A stretch of DNA of 64,000 nt from Mycobacterium basiliense. Lineage in GTDB: Bacteria > Actinomycetota > Actinomycetes > Mycobacteriales > Mycobacteriaceae. Position numbers and translations under genes: made by a program. A model generated the notes under the pieces. The model searched no databases. It was not told the DNA's origin and worked only from the letters and a program-made list of their open reading frames with translations. The stretch spans positions 124,001 through 188,000 of the forward strand of contig NZ_LR130759.1 in assembly GCF_900292015.1 (NCBI RefSeq), in the 5' to 3' direction. Below are positions 28,804 through 38,379 of this stretch, piece after piece; position 1 is the stretch's first letter, and each line of letters opens with the position of its first letter.

Positions 28804-29754
28804 TCACAAGATTTCGGTGGATTGTGACGCCAGCTGTGGGTAGTGATCGCTCAGATCGCGTAGGTACTGTGGGGCGGCTCGGGTGGCGACATCGATGAAC
28901 GCGCGCACGCTGGGCGACTTGTTGGTGGTGTGCCATGCCAGCGCGAGCGGACGATAGGGCAGAGGCCCGTGTAGTGGTATGAACCGTACGCCGTTTCGGT
29001 TGAGGTTGATGAAAGATGCTGGTAGCAAGGAGCTTCCAGATCCCGATGCAACTAGGGCAAGAATTGTCTGGATTCTGGGCACTTCATCGACGATCGGCGG
29101 CTCGATGTTGTGTGTGCGGAAAAATTCGACGATGTCGGCGTAGGTGGTGGCCGCTGCACTTCGAGTCCACAGGATCATCGGCTGGTCCGCAAGCAGCGAC
29201 GGAGCGATGCGCTGTTGTGCGGCCAGCGGATCGTCCTCAGATGTCACCAGGACAAGCGGATCATCGATCAAGGTTTGGATGGTCAACGATGGGTCGTCAA
29301 CCGGCCCGCGCAGAAAGCCGATATCGATGCGGCGCTCGACCAGCTGTGTCACCTGCTCATGGGTACCCAGCTCATTGAGTTCGAGTGTGACGTCCGGGTA
29401 GTCGCGGTGATGCGCCCGCATTACATAGGACAAGACGCCGTCCACCGCCGCCTGCAGTGCGCCGATGTGAAGGTGACCGAGTTGACCGGTGGCGGCCCGA
29501 CGTGCCGCCGCAAAGGCGCGCTCGGCGTGAGTGAGCGCCAGTCTGGCCTCGGGCAGAAGCGCCTTGCCGGCGTCAGTGAGTTCGATCGGGCGTCGGGAAC
29601 GATCGATGAGGTCGACACCCAGTTGGCGCTCCAACTTCTGGATCTGTTGGCTCAGTGGCGGTTGGGCGATGTGCAGTCGGTCCGCGGCGCGGGCGAAATG
29701 TCTCTCCTCGGCGACGGTGACGAAGTAGCGCAGCAAGCGCATCTCCGGATCCAT
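28804..29754 (-). CDS. LysR-family transcriptional regulator
   Basis: 316 residues from ATG 29754, which gives the canonical opening MRLLRYFVTVAEERHFARAA. HTH: LHIAQPPLSQQIQKLERQLG. The periplasmic-binding-type co-inducer domain spans about residues 90-300. An in-frame start 20 codons upstream would add a non-family extension. It is divergent from the conserved gene at 29859 over an AT-rich gap of about 100 bp, the classic arrangement for a LysR activator of the neighbouring catabolic operon (29859-32832). Confidence 0.9.
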   Translation of the reverse strand: MDPEMRLLRYFVTVAEERHFARAADRLHIAQPPLSQQIQKLERQLGVDLIDRSRRPIELTDAGKALLPEARLALTHAERAFAAARRAATGQLGHLHIGALQAAVDGVLSYVMRAHHRDYPDVTLELNELGTHEQVTQLVERRIDIGFLRGPVDDPSLTIQTLIDDPLVLVTSEDDPLAAQQRIAPSLLADQPMILWTRSAAATTYADIVEFFRTHNIEPPIVDEVPRIQTILALVASGSGSSLLPASFINLNRNGVRFIPLHGPLPYRPLALAWHTTNKSPSVRAFIDVATRAAPQYLRDLSDHYPQLASQSTEIL

Positions 29755-29858
29755 AATATCTACAGAATATAATACCTGTTCTAATATGTCTTGGACACTA
29801 AAGATGTGGTCCACCTACGGTTGTCCTCACGGTGACAGATCCCGAGAAGAGGCAACCC

Positions 29859-30980
29859 ATGACAGCTGTGATCATCGACGAAGTCGATCTTGTCGAGCAC
29901 TATTTCCAACAGCCGTGGAGCGACGGGTTGCCGGTGGTTGCGCCGACCCCCGCACGCGTGGCCGCGATGTTGGACGCCCTGGGAGGGCATCCCAACGCGC
30001 TGGTGGCGCGCATTCCGCCGCGGTGGGGCAGCCTGACTCGAGAACTCCTGGCCGTCAACATGGTGATGGCCGGATGCAAACCCGAGTATGCCCCCGTCGT
30101 GCGGTCCGCCATATTGGCTCTAACCGATGCACGGTTCAACCTCAACGGCATCCAGGCAACGACCCATGTCGTCGCGCCACTGCTCGTGGTCAACGGGCCG
30201 ATCGTTGGTCAGATCGGAATGAACTGTGGTGGAAATGTGTTCGGTTCGGGCAACCGGGCCAACGCCACTATTGGCCGGGCAATTCGGCTGGTCATGCTCA
30301 GTGTCGGTGGTGGCATTCCGGGCGAACGGGACAAGAGCACCCTGGGCCACCCGGGGAAATACTCGTTCTGCATCGCCGAAAACGAGGAGGCCAACCCCTG
30401 GGCGCCCTATCACGTCGAGCACGGTTACCGGGCCGAAGACAGCACGGTGCTGGTCATCGGGGCGGAGGCTCCGCACAGCGTCACCAACCACATTTCGGAT
30501 GACCCCGAGGGGATTCTGGACTCGATCGCCTCGGCGATGAGCACCATCGCACATAACAATGCGGTGCTGGGCGGTTCCTGCGCGGTCGTCATCGGCGTGG
30601 AGCATGCACATACGATCGCTGCCGCTGGCTGGACCCGCGACGACGTTCGTCGCTACCTCTGGATCAACGGCACCAATGACTGGGACGCCGTGAGTTACCA
30701 CAACCGCTACGCACCTCCCGGTGGACGCACCTACAACCGCAATCTGCCGAAGTGGTATCCACGTGAGTCGGGCAGGAGACTGCCAATCGTGTTCACTCCG
30801 GATGACATTCACCTGTTTGTCGCGGGTGGAGCCGCTGGACGATTCTCGGCGTTCCTGCCGGGGTGGAGCACCGCGACGACGCCGGTGCTACGCCGCGTTG
30901 ACGATGACGGTGTTGGCGTGCCCGACGCCAACACCATTGCCCGCGAGTTCAATTGCGCCGACGGGTCGTGTCGGCTCTGA
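29859..30980 (+). CDS. Conserved protein of unknown function, partner of the CGSC protein
   Basis: 373 residues from ATG 29859, which has an AGAGG site 8 bp upstream; a GTG nine codons earlier is also possible. Distinct blocks: QPWSDGLPVVAPT near the start, NMVMAGCKPEY, GMNCGGNVFGSGNRANATIG in the middle, and WINGTNDWD later. The extreme C-terminus has a Cys pair (C366 and C371 in CADGSC) that echoes the CGSC motif of the next gene. There is no signal peptide or membrane helix. I recognise it only as a conserved companion of UGSC-type proteins and do not assign an activity. The surroundings (LysR upstream, CoA-transferase downstream) suggest a catabolic or redox step. Confidence 0.7.
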   Translation: MTAVIIDEVDLVEHYFQQPWSDGLPVVAPTPARVAAMLDALGGHPNALVARIPPRWGSLTRELLAVNMVMAGCKPEYAPVVRSAILALTDARFNLNGIQATTHVVAPLLVVNGPIVGQIGMNCGGNVFGSGNRANATIGRAIRLVMLSVGGGIPGERDKSTLGHPGKYSFCIAENEEANPWAPYHVEHGYRAEDSTVLVIGAEAPHSVTNHISDDPEGILDSIASAMSTIAHNNAVLGGSCAVVIGVEHAHTIAAAGWTRDDVRRYLWINGTNDWDAVSYHNRYAPPGGRTYNRNLPKWYPRESGRRLPIVFTPDDIHLFVAGGAAGRFSAFLPGWSTATTPVLRRVDDDGVGVPDANTIAREFNCADGSCRL

Positions 30981-31008
30981 GACACGAAGCCTGGCGAAGC
31001 ACTCAAAT

Positions 31009-31042
31009 ACTGAAGGAAATCAAACACTGAAGGAAATCAAAT
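31009..31042 (+). repeat. 17-bp tandem duplication covering the ribosome-binding site
   Basis: The unit ACTGAAGGAAATCAAAC occurs twice head to tail (31009-31025 and 31026-31042, last base changed). Each unit carries an AAGGAAAT ribosome-site-like core; the second leads straight into ATG 31041. The duplicate puts two Shine-Dalgarno-like cores before one start. Confidence 0.8.
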
Positions 31043-31598
31043 GACGAACGTTGTCTATGACCCATGTGGTGTGGTCGAGGTAGAGGCTGTCTCTCCGGCT
31101 CCCCGGCCCGGCACGATTGACGGGCTGCGCCTCGGTGTGCTGAGCAACACCAAGTGGAACGCGGCCAAACTGCTACGTGCCACGGTATTGGAATTAAGCC
31201 GTCACGGTGCCGATTTCGCATCGGTAACCCACTACGACAAGCGGCATTTCTCCTCGGACGCTGAGCCTGGGCTAGTCAGTCAGATCGCGGCGGAAAACGA
31301 CATCGCGCTAACTGCCATTGGCGATTGTGGATCCTGTTGTTCGGCATGCATCAACGACGCGGTGCGGCTGGAGCAGGCGGGGGTGCCGACGGTGGCCATC
31401 GTGACGACGGAGTTCGAGAATGAGGCCCGCTTGCAGCGTGAGGCGCGCGGAATGGTCGCCCTCGAGCCCGCGGTCACTACCCATCCGATCAGTAGCCTGA
31501 CTGTAGACCGGCTCGATGGGCGTGCCGCCGAGATTGTGCCCCAAGCCCTCCGGATCTGGCTGGGCGCTGTCGCGGCGCCCAGCCAGGCTGCCCGCTAA
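31041..31598 (+). CDS. UGSC-like (Cys form) protein with a C-G-S-C motif
   Basis: 185 residues. The motif region AIGDCGSCCSACINDAV (C96, C99, C100, C103) followed by LEQAGVPTVAIVTTEF is the signature I associate with the UGSC-type (seleno)protein family, in which some members have selenocysteine at the first Cys. Here it is Cys. The fold around it looks like an alternating alpha/beta domain (LGVLSNTKWNAAKLLRATV at the start). The vicinal thiols suggest redox, thiolate metal binding or persulfide chemistry, but no reaction is established. It sits 60 bp after its partner gene and 22 bp before the CoA-transferase, so it is probably in the same transcript. Confidence 0.75.
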   Translation: MTNVVYDPCGVVEVEAVSPAPRPGTIDGLRLGVLSNTKWNAAKLLRATVLELSRHGADFASVTHYDKRHFSSDAEPGLVSQIAAENDIALTAIGDCGSCCSACINDAVRLEQAGVPTVAIVTTEFENEARLQREARGMVALEPAVTTHPISSLTVDRLDGRAAEIVPQALRIWLGAVAAPSQAAR

Positions 31599-31620
31599 TC
31601 GACTTGGAGGCGATGACAAG

Positions 31621-32832
31621 TTGAATCAGTATGTGTCACAACGCTCTTCGTCGCTGCTGGTGGCCGACTTTTCCCGGGTACTGGCGGGGCCGTTCTGCAC
31701 GATGACCCTCGGCGACCTGGGCGCCGATGTGATCAAGATCGAACGACCGGGCGGTGATGACACGAGGTCGTGGGGCCCACCGTTCGTCGACCACGAAAGC
31801 GTCTACTACCTGGGTGTTAATCGCAACAAGCGTAGTATTGTGCTCGACCTCCGTGATCCCGCGGACTTGCGGGTGGCTCGGGTCCTCGCCGAGCGCGCCG
31901 ACGTGCTGGTGGAGAACTTCCGCCCGGGCACCATGGAGCGATTCGGCTTGGACGAGCCCACGATTCGCCCGGCCAACCCCATGTTGGTGTACTGCAGCAT
32001 CTCGGCCTTCGGCGCCGCAGCGGGGCGCGAGTTGGCCGGCTATGACCTGTTGGTTCAAGCTCTGGGCGGGTTGATGAGCATCACCGGGCCGGATCCTGAA
32101 ACCCCGACCAAGGTGGGCGTGGCGGTGGTGGATGTGCTGGCGGGGCTGTTCGCCACGGTTGGGATCTTGTCGGCATTGCGCGAGCGAGACCGGTTGGGAC
32201 GTGGCCAGCATGTGGAGATCAATCTGATGTCGGCATTGCTGGCTGCGCTGGCCAATCAGTCTGCCAGTTATGTTCTGACCGGGCAGATTCCGCGCGCGAT
32301 GGGTAACGGGCACGCCAGCATCGCCCCCTACGATACGTACTCGACCGGAGAGGGGACGCTGGTCTTGGCAGTGGGCAACGACAAGCAGTTCACCCAGCTG
32401 TGTGACGCGCTGGGCATCCCCGGTCTGGCAACCGACGGGCGATTTCTCAGCAATGAACTACGGGTGGGCAATCGAGCGCTGTTGCGCGAGCACTTGGAAC
32501 ACGCCTTGGCATCGAACTCGGCCGGCCACTGGGCGCGACTATTGCCTGAACTGGGCGTTCCTGCTGGTGCCGTCAACAACATCGCCGAAGCGTTCGCGCT
32601 GGCCGAGCGGCTGGGTCTGCGCCCGATCCGCAACACCGAGGACGGCGAGGGCCTGGGCCGTCAGGTGGCCAGTCCAATCAACTTGTCCGCTACGCCGGCC
32701 ACCTATCGCACCAGGCCGCCGCGGCTTGGCGAACACAACAACGAGATCCGTAGCTGGCTGACCGAGTTGGTGCCAAAGCCTGGTAGCGGTGCGGCCAGCG
32801 ATACCGCGGGCCGGCCGCTAGTCGACATTTGA
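31621..32832 (+). CDS. Class III (CaiB/Frc-type) CoA-transferase
   Basis: 403 residues from TTG 31621, chosen because GGAGG lies 10 bp upstream and the family N-terminus starts right there; the ATG at 31613 is in another frame and stops at once. Family blocks: LAGPFCTMTLGDLGADVIKI, GVNRNKRSIVLDL, VENFRPGTMERFGLD, and AGYDLLVQALGG, whose Asp is the catalytic residue that forms the aspartyl-CoA thioester. It moves CoA between carboxylic acids. As the third gene after the LysR-controlled pair, it suggests that the pathway handles a carboxylate or acyl-CoA. Confidence 0.9.
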   Translation: MNQYVSQRSSSLLVADFSRVLAGPFCTMTLGDLGADVIKIERPGGDDTRSWGPPFVDHESVYYLGVNRNKRSIVLDLRDPADLRVARVLAERADVLVENFRPGTMERFGLDEPTIRPANPMLVYCSISAFGAAAGRELAGYDLLVQALGGLMSITGPDPETPTKVGVAVVDVLAGLFATVGILSALRERDRLGRGQHVEINLMSALLAALANQSASYVLTGQIPRAMGNGHASIAPYDTYSTGEGTLVLAVGNDKQFTQLCDALGIPGLATDGRFLSNELRVGNRALLREHLEHALASNSAGHWARLLPELGVPAGAVNNIAEAFALAERLGLRPIRNTEDGEGLGRQVASPINLSATPATYRTRPPRLGEHNNEIRSWLTELVPKPGSGAASDTAGRPLVDI

Positions 32833-32863
32833 GCCGCTGCGGCGCCGGCCGTCCGTCGCACGG

Positions 32864-33670
32864 TCAACCGAAAGCGCGGTTGATCCTTCGTTTGAAGGCT
32901 TCGTCGAAGTTGTGATGCAGGCTGCGCAGCGCATGCCCAGGCCAGTGGTCCGGTATGAGTTCGGTGGGTAGCAGCGGATCGAGCTGAAGGTGCCGTACTA
33001 CGGCGATCAACAACGAAAATTCGTAGGTGAAGGTCTCGGCCGAATAGTCGTTGTTGTCGGGTTCGAGTGCGACGCTTATCGCCTCGATGAGCGCCCTGGC
33101 ATCCGCTGCCCATTCGTCAAGGCCGAACAGCGATAGCACCTTGTCGGGAGCGATCTGGGTGGCCGCGCCGTGAAATTGGGTGCACTGTTGTTCGAGTACC
33201 GCGCGGGAGGTCGGAAGCCGTTGCGGGTCGAGGTTGTTCGGACGCAACCACACGCCCTCACGGAGCTCGGCCAGGTGCAGGGTCGTCGCCGCCTTCCGCA
33301 GCTCAAGCCGATCTGCTGCCGAGCGGCGGTCCAAGGACACGATGGCCAGTTCCCAAGTTCCGTCCCAGCTCCGCGCCATCGCGCCGGCAATTCGGGACGC
33401 CTCGTCGACCCGCTGGCGACGCTCTAACAAGCGCCCCGCCAGCGCGTAGCTACCGCCATCGCTGGACAGTTCGCCGGTGGAGACCATCCGCCACAGACAG
33501 GTGCGTGCCGCGCCGTCGCTGATGCCGAACTGGGTGGCCAACCCAACCAATTCGGCCACCGTGAGGCGGCCTTGGTCGGCGCCCAGTAACGCCGATGCGA
33601 GCACCGAGCGCGCGCTAAGCGGCCGGTTGCCGATCAGCTGGCTCACCCGGGAGCGTGGTAGTGCAGGCAC
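32864..33670 (-). CDS. PaaX-family transcriptional regulator
   Basis: 268 residues from GTG 33670. N-terminal winged-helix segment: LTVAELVGLATQFGISDGAA, followed by RTCLWRMVSTGEL, then the central and C-terminal PaaX domains (SWDGTWELAIVSLD; PTELIPDHWPGHALRSL). PaaX proteins repress aromatic-acid degradation and are released by the aryl-CoA. It is divergent from the Rieske oxygenase gene, so it probably represses that gene. It converges on the CoA-transferase with 31 bp between stops. Confidence 0.9.
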   Translation of the reverse strand: MPALPRSRVSQLIGNRPLSARSVLASALLGADQGRLTVAELVGLATQFGISDGAARTCLWRMVSTGELSSDGGSYALAGRLLERRQRVDEASRIAGAMARSWDGTWELAIVSLDRRSAADRLELRKAATTLHLAELREGVWLRPNNLDPQRLPTSRAVLEQQCTQFHGAATQIAPDKVLSLFGLDEWAADARALIEAISVALEPDNNDYSAETFTYEFSLLIAVVRHLQLDPLLPTELIPDHWPGHALRSLHHNFDEAFKRRINRAFG

Positions 33671-33697
33671 ATAGGTATCTTCACCGATGGATGCTCA

Positions 33698-33747
33698 TAT
33701 CACTAAATCGTTGACGCGTGATTTCAGGAGTGTGATACTAAAGCGCA
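33698..33747 (+). promoter_or_regulatory. Promoter of the Rieske oxygenase, probably leaderless, with inverted half-sites
   Basis: TTGACG at 33711-33716 and GATACT at 33734-33739 are a -35/-10 pair with 17-bp spacing. Transcription would start at about 33746-33747, that is, on the ATG at 33747, giving a leaderless mRNA as is common in mycobacteria. TATCAC (33698-33703) and GTGATA (33732-33737) are inverted half-sites flanking the -35 and overlapping the -10, a good position for repression by the divergent PaaX. Confidence 0.7.
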
Positions 33748-34937
33748 TGAGCTTGCCGACAAAGTCGTTGGTTGCTGACGATGTGCAAATCGTCCGGCGC
33801 GTGCTTGCTCATATTGATGCCGGCACCACCGATGAGGGCGAGGCTTGGCGTGAGCCCGTCGCAAACTACCTGAAACCTGAGCGCTTTGCCGACGAGCTGC
33901 GGCTGCTGCGCGCGATGCCGAGCGTATTCGTTCCCTCCGCGGCTATCCCGAATCCGGGCGACCACATTGAACGCAGCGTTTTTGGGGTGCCCTTGTTCGC
34001 GGTGCGTGGACGCGATCAACAGGTGCGCGTGTTCCGCAACGCGTGTCGCCACCGCGGTTTCGCCCTTGTCGAGGGTTCCGGGTGCTCTCATGCCCTGGTG
34101 TGTCGGTATCACGGCTGGACGTACCGGTTGGATGGTTCGCTGGCGCATGTGCCCCACGCCGAGGCATTCCCCGAGCTGGACCACTCGACGCGCGGTCTGG
34201 TCGAGGTGCCCAGTCAGGAGGCGGACGGGCTCGTTGTCATCGGTGCGCTCGACGCTGCGAGTTCAGCCGGATGCAAGCCTGACGACGAGGCGATGACATG
34301 GCTCACCGACGGCAGTCCGTGGCGCGAAAAACTTTTGCCGGTCAACCGGCTGGCCTACGTGGATTGCACGTTGCGAGCGATGAACTGGAAGGTGCTCGTC
34401 GAGCAGTTTCTCGAGGGCTATCACATCCGTACAACGCACAAAGACACGTTCTACCCACTGCAATACGATGACCTCAACGTGGTGGAGACATTCGGGCCGA
34501 ATAGCCGTATCACGTTCCCCTACCGCAATATTGAGCGCCTTCGCGACCGGCCTGAGTCAACCTGGACCACCGATGCGCGGGTGACCTACTTGTATCAGTT
34601 GTTCCCCAACGTCATGCTCGCAACGTTTCCCGATCTGGTACTTATGGTCGTCGTCGACCCGGTAGACGTTGGCCACACCACGTCGACCATCTATGCGATG
34701 GTTCGCCCGGAGGTTGCCGAGCGATCGGGACGTGATCCGGGACCCAACAACCCGGCGGGCGAGGCCAGCTTCATCGCCCGTGGTGCGATCGAAGACAACG
34801 AGATGTCCGAGGGCGTCCAACGCGGGTTGTGCTCGGGGGCTAACGAGTTCGTGGAATTCGGTCGGCACGAGAGTGCGGCCGGTCATTTCCACGCCATGCT
34901 GGCCGGTCGCCTGGATCGGCAGGCCCGCCGGCGGTAA
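33747..34937 (+). CDS. Rieske [2Fe-2S] aromatic-ring-hydroxylating oxygenase, alpha subunit
   Basis: 396 residues from ATG 33747. Rieske domain with the cluster ligands in ACRHRGFAL and VCRYHGWTY. The catalytic domain has the mononuclear iron ligands in EGYHIRTTH, with the bridging acid to be sought nearby. It would hydroxylate or demethylate an aromatic or alicyclic acid using electrons from a separate reductase; none is encoded here. It is divergent from the PaaX regulator. Its last 98 bp overlap the 3' end of the copper ATPase gene on the other strand. Confidence 0.9.
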   Translation: MSLPTKSLVADDVQIVRRVLAHIDAGTTDEGEAWREPVANYLKPERFADELRLLRAMPSVFVPSAAIPNPGDHIERSVFGVPLFAVRGRDQQVRVFRNACRHRGFALVEGSGCSHALVCRYHGWTYRLDGSLAHVPHAEAFPELDHSTRGLVEVPSQEADGLVVIGALDAASSAGCKPDDEAMTWLTDGSPWREKLLPVNRLAYVDCTLRAMNWKVLVEQFLEGYHIRTTHKDTFYPLQYDDLNVVETFGPNSRITFPYRNIERLRDRPESTWTTDARVTYLYQLFPNVMLATFPDLVLMVVVDPVDVGHTTSTIYAMVRPEVAERSGRDPGPNNPAGEASFIARGAIEDNEMSEGVQRGLCSGANEFVEFGRHESAAGHFHAMLAGRLDRQARRR

Positions 34938-37179
34938 AGGACCGCAGACGTAGGCTGTTGCCAACGACGACCACGCTGGAGAACGCCATCGCCGCTCCGG
35001 CGAGCATGGGGTTGAGCAGACCGAGCGCGGCTAGCGGAATCGCGGCGATGTTGTAGCCAAAGGCCCAGAACAAGTTGGCCTGTATGGTAGCCAGTGTTTT
35101 GCGGGACAGCCTGATTGCGTCCGCTGCAGCCCGTAGATCATCGCGCACCAAGGTGACGTCGGCGGCTTCGATCGCGACATCGGTGCCGGTGCCCATCGCC
35201 AGCCCGAGGTTCGCGGTGGCCAACGCGGCAGCATCGTTGACGCCGTCGCCGACCATGGCCACCACCCGGCCCTCGGATTGCAAGCGCGTGATCGCCGACA
35301 CTTTGTCGGCCGGCATCACTTCGGCAATGACCCGGCCGATGCCCACCTCGTCGGCGATGCGCCGGGCGACGACCCGATTGTCGCCGGTGAGCAATACCGG
35401 CGCTAGGCCGAGTCGCTCGAACTCCCGGACGGCCTGTGCGCTAGTGGGTTTGACCGTATCGGCAATCACGAGTACTCCGCGGGCGAGTCCGTCCCAGCCG
35501 ACGACAACGGCGGTCTTGCCCTCGCTCTCGGCCCGATCCTTGGCCGCCGATAATGTCGGATCGAGGTGTTGAGCCCACTCGGTCAGCAGGCTCGAACGCC
35601 CGACGACGACGGCCATTCCGTCGATAATGCCGTGCACGCCTTGGCCGTCCACGCTGGCGAAGTGCTCGGCCTCGGGTAGCGTGCCAAGTTCGGACTTGGC
35701 GGCCTTGGCGATCGCTTGCGCGATGGGGTGCGCAGAGGAGCTCTCCAAGGCGCCGCCGTAGCGCAACACCGTGGCCCGGTCGACGCCGGCTGCGGTGATC
35801 ACATCGACCACCGCCATTTTGCCGGTGGTAACGGTGCCGGTCTTGTCCAGCACGATCGTGTCGATCTTGCGGGTGGACTCCAATACTTCTGGGCCCTTGA
35901 TCAGAACCCCAAGCGATGCGGCGCGACCCGTTCCGACTAAAAGTGCTGTCGGGGTAGCTAATCCGAGCGCGCATGGGCATGCGATGATCAGCACCGCCAC
36001 GGCCGCCGTCAGTGCGGCGGTGAGCGGAGCGCCGGCGCCGAGCCAGACTCCGAGCGTTGCCACGGCGATGGCGATCACGACAGGCACGAACACGCCGGAG
36101 ATGCGGTCGGCGAGCCGTCGGGCGGCTGCCTTACCCGATTGGGCGGCCTCGACCAGCTGGCCCATCTGCGCCAGCTGGGTGTCCTCGCCCACCCGGTTTG
36201 CGCGTACCACCAGGCGGCCGCCGGCGTTCACGGTGGCTCCGGTGACGGTGTCACCCGGCCCGACCTCGACCGGGACCGATTCCCCGGTAAGCATCGACGC
36301 GTCGATCGCCGAGGAACCCGAAACCACCGTCCCGTCGGCGGCGATCTTCTCCCCGGGCCGCACCACGAATTCGTCGCCGATGAGCAGTTGATCGATGGGT
36401 ATGCGGGTTTCGGTGCCGGTGCGCAGCACCGCGACATCCTTGGCCCCGAGCTGGAGCAGGGCGTGCAGTGCCGCGCCAGCACGCCGCTTTGCGCGCTTCT
36501 CAAAATACCGGCCGGCGAGGACGAAAAGGGTGACGCCCGCGGCCACCTCGAGGTAGATATTGGCGGTCCCGTCGCCGCGCGTGATGGTCAAGTGGAACGA
36601 GTGATGTAGGCCCGGTTGCCCGGCGTTGCCCAGAAAGAGGGCGTACAGCGACCACAAGAAGGCCGACAGGGTCCCGAGCGAGACCAGGGTGTCCATGGTC
36701 GCCGTGCCGTGTTTGAGATTGGTCCACGCGGCCGCGTGGAACGCTCGACCTGCCCAAACTACGACCGGCGCGGCCAGCGTCAGTGAGGCCCACTGCCAGT
36801 AGCGGAACTGCAACGCGGGAATCATCGCCATCAGGATCACCGGGCCGGCGAGGACGGTCGCGGTGGCCAGGCTGGTGCGCAGGGTCCGTAGTTCCGGGTC
36901 TGGGGTTGGTCGCTCGGGTTCTTGGTGTGGGCGTGGCAGTGTCGCCGTGTACCCGGCCTTTTCCACTTCGGCGACGAGAACCTGCGGGTCGTATCCGAAC
37001 GGGACTGCGATGGTGGCCTTTTCGGTTGCGTAGTTAACGCTGGCGGCGACACCGTCGAGCTTGTTCAATGTCTTCTCGAGGCGTGTCGCACACGAGGCGC
37101 AGGTCATCCCGGAGATCTCGAGCTCGATGTTGCCCACCGGGATGGTAACGCCGGATGGCGAAGTCGTTGTCCGGGCCAT
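34840..37179 (-). CDS. Copper-translocating P1B-type ATPase (CtpA/CtpV-like)
   Basis: 779 residues from ATG 37179, which has AGGAGG 5 bp upstream. N-terminal heavy-metal domain with GMTCASC (C27 and C30), eight membrane helices, the CPC ion motif ([13 protein letters not shown]), the phosphorylation loop [12 protein letters not shown], the SSAHPIAQA His-Pro motif and [10 protein letters not shown]. These are the marks of Cu(I) export ATPases in the inner membrane. The final 30 or so residues are polar and unlike the family because the frame runs 98 bp into the convergent Rieske gene. It is third in the operon with the small gene and the His-rich protein, under a CsoR-type box. Confidence 0.92.
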   Translation of the reverse strand: MARTTTSPSGVTIPVGNIELEISGMTCASCATRLEKTLNKLDGVAASVNYATEKATIAVPFGYDPQVLVAEVEKAGYTATLPRPHQEPERPTPDPELRTLRTSLATATVLAGPVILMAMIPALQFRYWQWASLTLAAPVVVWAGRAFHAAAWTNLKHGTATMDTLVSLGTLSAFLWSLYALFLGNAGQPGLHHSFHLTITRGDGTANIYLEVAAGVTLFVLAGRYFEKRAKRRAGAALHALLQLGAKDVAVLRTGTETRIPIDQLLIGDEFVVRPGEKIAADGTVVSGSSAIDASMLTGESVPVEVGPGDTVTGATVNAGGRLVVRANRVGEDTQLAQMGQLVEAAQSGKAAARRLADRISGVFVPVVIAIAVATLGVWLGAGAPLTAALTAAVAVLIIACPCALGLATPTALLVGTGRAASLGVLIKGPEVLESTRKIDTIVLDKTGTVTTGKMAVVDVITAAGVDRATVLRYGGALESSSAHPIAQAIAKAAKSELGTLPEAEHFASVDGQGVHGIIDGMAVVVGRSSLLTEWAQHLDPTLSAAKDRAESEGKTAVVVGWDGLARGVLVIADTVKPTSAQAVREFERLGLAPVLLTGDNRVVARRIADEVGIGRVIAEVMPADKVSAITRLQSEGRVVAMVGDGVNDAAALATANLGLAMGTGTDVAIEAADVTLVRDDLRAAADAIRLSRKTLATIQANLFWAFGYNIAAIPLAALGLLNPMLAGAAMAFSSVVVVGNSLRLRSFTAGGPADPGDRPAWRGNDRPHSRADRIPRTR

Positions 37180-37247
37180 GGTTTCCTCCTGCGCGGCTCG
37201 TTCGGTAGTTCTCTTATCTCTTTTTTGGGGGGCTCCTGGGTGGCGGT

Positions 37248-38159
37248 TTAGTGATGTGTTGGCGAACGGTCGGCCGGTGCACCTACGTCGATGACGAACT
37301 GCGCGGTGTGCGCCTGTTGGTCGACCTGAAAATCGAGGTACAGCAGGTATCTTCCCGGGGTGGGCGGATCGGTTCGGAACGAAATTCGCGGTCCTGAAAT
37401 GGATCCGGTCGTCGCGGCGGGACCGTCGGGGTGAGCGTGCAGATAGGCCAGGTCGCCGTTGCGCAGCATGACCAGGTGCCCATACGCGCCCAGGTAGGGT
37501 TGCAGCGTCGTAACGCGCCGGCCGCCGCGGGTGACGGTTGCCGTCACCGTCGACATCGTTCGGGTGGTGACGGTGCCGTCGAGGGTGATCGTGAACTCGT
37601 CGACGTTGCTGATGGTTGAGGTGGCCGGCGTACCGCGCGGTGTGAACAGGCCGCCCACGTCTAGCGTGTCGGACAGGACGGTTCCCGAACCTGTGGTGGC
37701 CGAGACGAAGTCGGTAAAAACGCGATACGTGCCCGCGGCATCCCACGTCCAAGGGATTGACCACTGACCGTCGGCGCTCATCACGGGATGCGCGTGACGG
37801 AATTGCGTGCCGTCACTGCGCACCACGATCAGATGCAGCTGTTTGGTGTTCTCGGTTTCGAATCTGGTTACCGGTGTGCCGGCTGTCGTTTCGATTCGAA
37901 ACGACAGCGTCCCATGCGCTGCCACGGTGGTGGGGGCCGTCAGGGCCGCAAGCATCAAATCGCCATCGCTGAGTGACAGCCCGCGCACCGACGCGGGGTC
38001 GCCCGCATGGGTGGCATGCGTGGGGGCTGCTCGGTGGGCCGCAGGTGGACTGAGGAACGCACTATTGAATGGCAGCACCGCCGCACCCGCCCATACCGAA
38101 GCGGTGAATACCAGCGCCAGTGCGGTGGCGAAGAGCACGAGTTTGGTTACTGTTTTCAT
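37248..38159 (-). CDS. Exported His-rich protein of the copper-resistance operon
   Basis: 303 residues from ATG 38159. A signal anchor ([20 protein letters not shown]) is followed by a His-rich stretch and a beta-rich domain. Two similar metal-site-like blocks occur: [19 protein letters not shown] and [18 protein letters not shown]. Such proteins often accompany copper ATPases in actinobacteria, and a periplasmic copper-handling role is inferred. It lies 68 bp upstream of the ATPase gene and 35 bp downstream of the 43-codon gene, all on one strand. I do not assign a named family. Confidence 0.75.
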   Translation of the reverse strand: MKTVTKLVLFATALALVFTASVWAGAAVLPFNSAFLSPPAAHRAAPTHATHAGDPASVRGLSLSDGDLMLAALTAPTTVAAHGTLSFRIETTAGTPVTRFETENTKQLHLIVVRSDGTQFRHAHPVMSADGQWSIPWTWDAAGTYRVFTDFVSATTGSGTVLSDTLDVGGLFTPRGTPATSTISNVDEFTITLDGTVTTRTMSTVTATVTRGGRRVTTLQPYLGAYGHLVMLRNGDLAYLHAHPDGPAATTGSISGPRISFRTDPPTPGRYLLYLDFQVDQQAHTAQFVIDVGAPADRSPTHH

Positions 38160-38194
38160 CGGATCGCCGGTGTTTCTCAGATCGTCGGTGGTTC

Positions 38195-38326
38195 TCAGAG
38201 CAACGCCACTGGGTAGTTGGCGTAGAGGATGGCCTCCAGGACGGCGCGCGTGTGGGATACCGGCGTCTCGCTGCGCGTGGCCACCTCGCAGTCCGCCGCG
38301 GTCATCGGGTACTCGGTCGTGGTCAT
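38195..38326 (-). CDS. Small protein (43 residues), first gene of the copper operon
   Basis: ATG 38326 follows GGGAGGTGA by 6 bp, an excellent ribosome site, and the frame ends with TGA at 38195. The peptide begins MTTTEYPMTAADCEVATRSE and ends NYPVALL. It has a single Cys, is acidic at the N-terminus and has no membrane helix. It is the first gene after the CsoR-type box and is followed by the His-rich protein gene. In M. tuberculosis a small gene of unknown function (Rv0968) also sits in the copper operon, but this peptide is much shorter and homology is not claimed. Confidence 0.65.
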   Translation of the reverse strand: MTTTEYPMTAADCEVATRSETPVSHTRAVLEAILYANYPVALL

Positions 38327-38379
38327 GGCGATTCACCTCCCGGTATTGCCTGAATGGGTAGAAACCCAACGCACACTGT

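Noticed and set aside
29755..29858. AT-rich divergent region as a defined LysR box
   Set aside because: Several T-N11-A matches are possible in such AT-rich DNA; none stands out enough to call.
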